A stretch of 64,000 nt of DNA from Pseudomonas sp. RIT623 (GTDB lineage: Bacteria; Pseudomonadota; Gammaproteobacteria; Pseudomonadales; Pseudomonadaceae): assembly GCF_004519305.1 (NCBI RefSeq), contig NZ_SOZA01000030.1, positions 1 through 64,000 of the forward strand, written 5' to 3'. Position numbers and translations under genes: made by a program. Position 1 is the stretch's first letter. Every line of letters starts with the position of its first letter. A model generated the notes under the pieces. That model was given only the letters and a program-made list of their open reading frames with translations. It did no database searches and had not been told where the DNA came from. Shown piece by piece: positions 63,694-64,000 of the stretch.

Positions 63694-64000
63694 ATGATCA
63701 AGACGCTCCGCCCACTACTGTTCGCCGGCCTGTTCCTGCCCTTCTCCCTGTCGGTCCAGGCCGCCGCCGTCAACACCAGCCTGCCAGCGAAGGTGCAGCA
63801 GGCACTCAAGACCAACAAACTGCAAGACTCGGCCCTGTCCCTGGTGATGCTGCCACTCGACGGCCCAGGGGCCGCGACCGTGTTCAACGCCGATGTGTCG
63901 GTGAACCCGGCCTCGACCATGAAGCTGGTCACCACCTATGCCGCCCTCGAGCTGCTGGGGCCGACTTTCCAGTGGAAGACCGAGTTCTACACCGATGGCA
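63694..64000 (+). CDS. dacB: D-alanyl-D-alanine carboxypeptidase/endopeptidase (PBP4), partial
   Basis: Only the first ~102 residues are inside the window. A signal peptide (LLFAGLFLPFSLSVQA) is followed by the SxxK active-site motif in PASTMKLVTTYAALELLG (serine near residue 71). The remainder, including SxN and KTG motifs, is beyond the window end. It trims or cleaves peptidoglycan cross-links in the periplasm. Confidence 0.88.
   Translation, partial: MIKTLRPLLFAGLFLPFSLSVQAAAVNTSLPAKVQQALKTNKLQDSALSLVMLPLDGPGAATVFNADVSVNPASTMKLVTTYAALELLGPTFQWKTEFYTDG

Overview
The window is chromosomal DNA from a Pseudomonas, most probably of the P. putida lineage. The evidence is high GC with strong G/C third-position bias, a gltA / sdhCDAB-sucAB-lpdG-sucCD cluster, fabAB, a PA1571-type small protein, several methyl-accepting chemoreceptors, and short REP palindromes scattered between genes. 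It looks like core genome: I see no transposase, integrase, phage block, CRISPR array, rRNA or tRNA. The species assignment is inference from gene content.

Layout. 0.07-5.7 kb (minus): AI-2E-type permease, DUF4892 protein, two alpha/beta hydrolases, sixA, a DUF4389 membrane protein and gpsA. 5.9-10.8 kb (plus): a tightly overlapping trio of TonB-dependent receptor, orphan periplasmic binding protein and hybrid histidine kinase. 11-12.8 kb: fabA-fabB for unsaturated fatty acids. 13-23 kb: a chemoreceptor, an amidohydrolase, a pirin, a dienelactone hydrolase family protein, htpG with a near-consensus sigma-32 promoter, two overlapping hotdog thioesterases, a small lipoprotein, a DUF599 protein and brnQ. 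23.8-36.8 kb: the TCA-cycle block, with sdhCDAB-sucAB-lpdG-sucCD on the minus strand diverging from gltA on the plus strand. 37-47 kb: a START-domain protein, a cysteine-cluster protein, a Lys/Ala/Pro-rich secreted protein, a MocR-type regulator, a chemoreceptor, an ABC exporter, a PA1571-type protein, pdxB, tusA and rlmM. 47.3-52.8 kb: acnA, a CPBP protease and an Aer-like energy/redox receptor. 53-58.5 kb: a pseudouridine synthase, an SOS-box gene of unknown function, a glutaredoxin-like protein, amtB, a YqjD/YqjE/YqjK-like membrane trio and dgt. 58.9-63.1 kb: a BvgA/BvgS-like phosphorelay. 63.2-64 kb: yggL and the start of dacB, cut by the window end.

How it works together. The TCA block encodes citrate synthase, the complete 2-oxoglutarate dehydrogenase (E1, E2, E3), succinyl-CoA synthetase and succinate dehydrogenase; aconitase A lies 11 kb away. 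Divergent consensus-like sigma-70 promoters between sdhC and gltA fit high constitutive expression. The most unusual parts are the receptor/binding-protein/kinase trio, the BvgAS-like phosphorelay with an AT-rich upstream region, a strong LexA box in front of an uncharacterised 102-residue protein, and two identical-geometry ECF-sigma-like promoters (GAACYT-N17-TCGAA) in front of small envelope genes. All positions were read by eye; no alignment or structure search was run.
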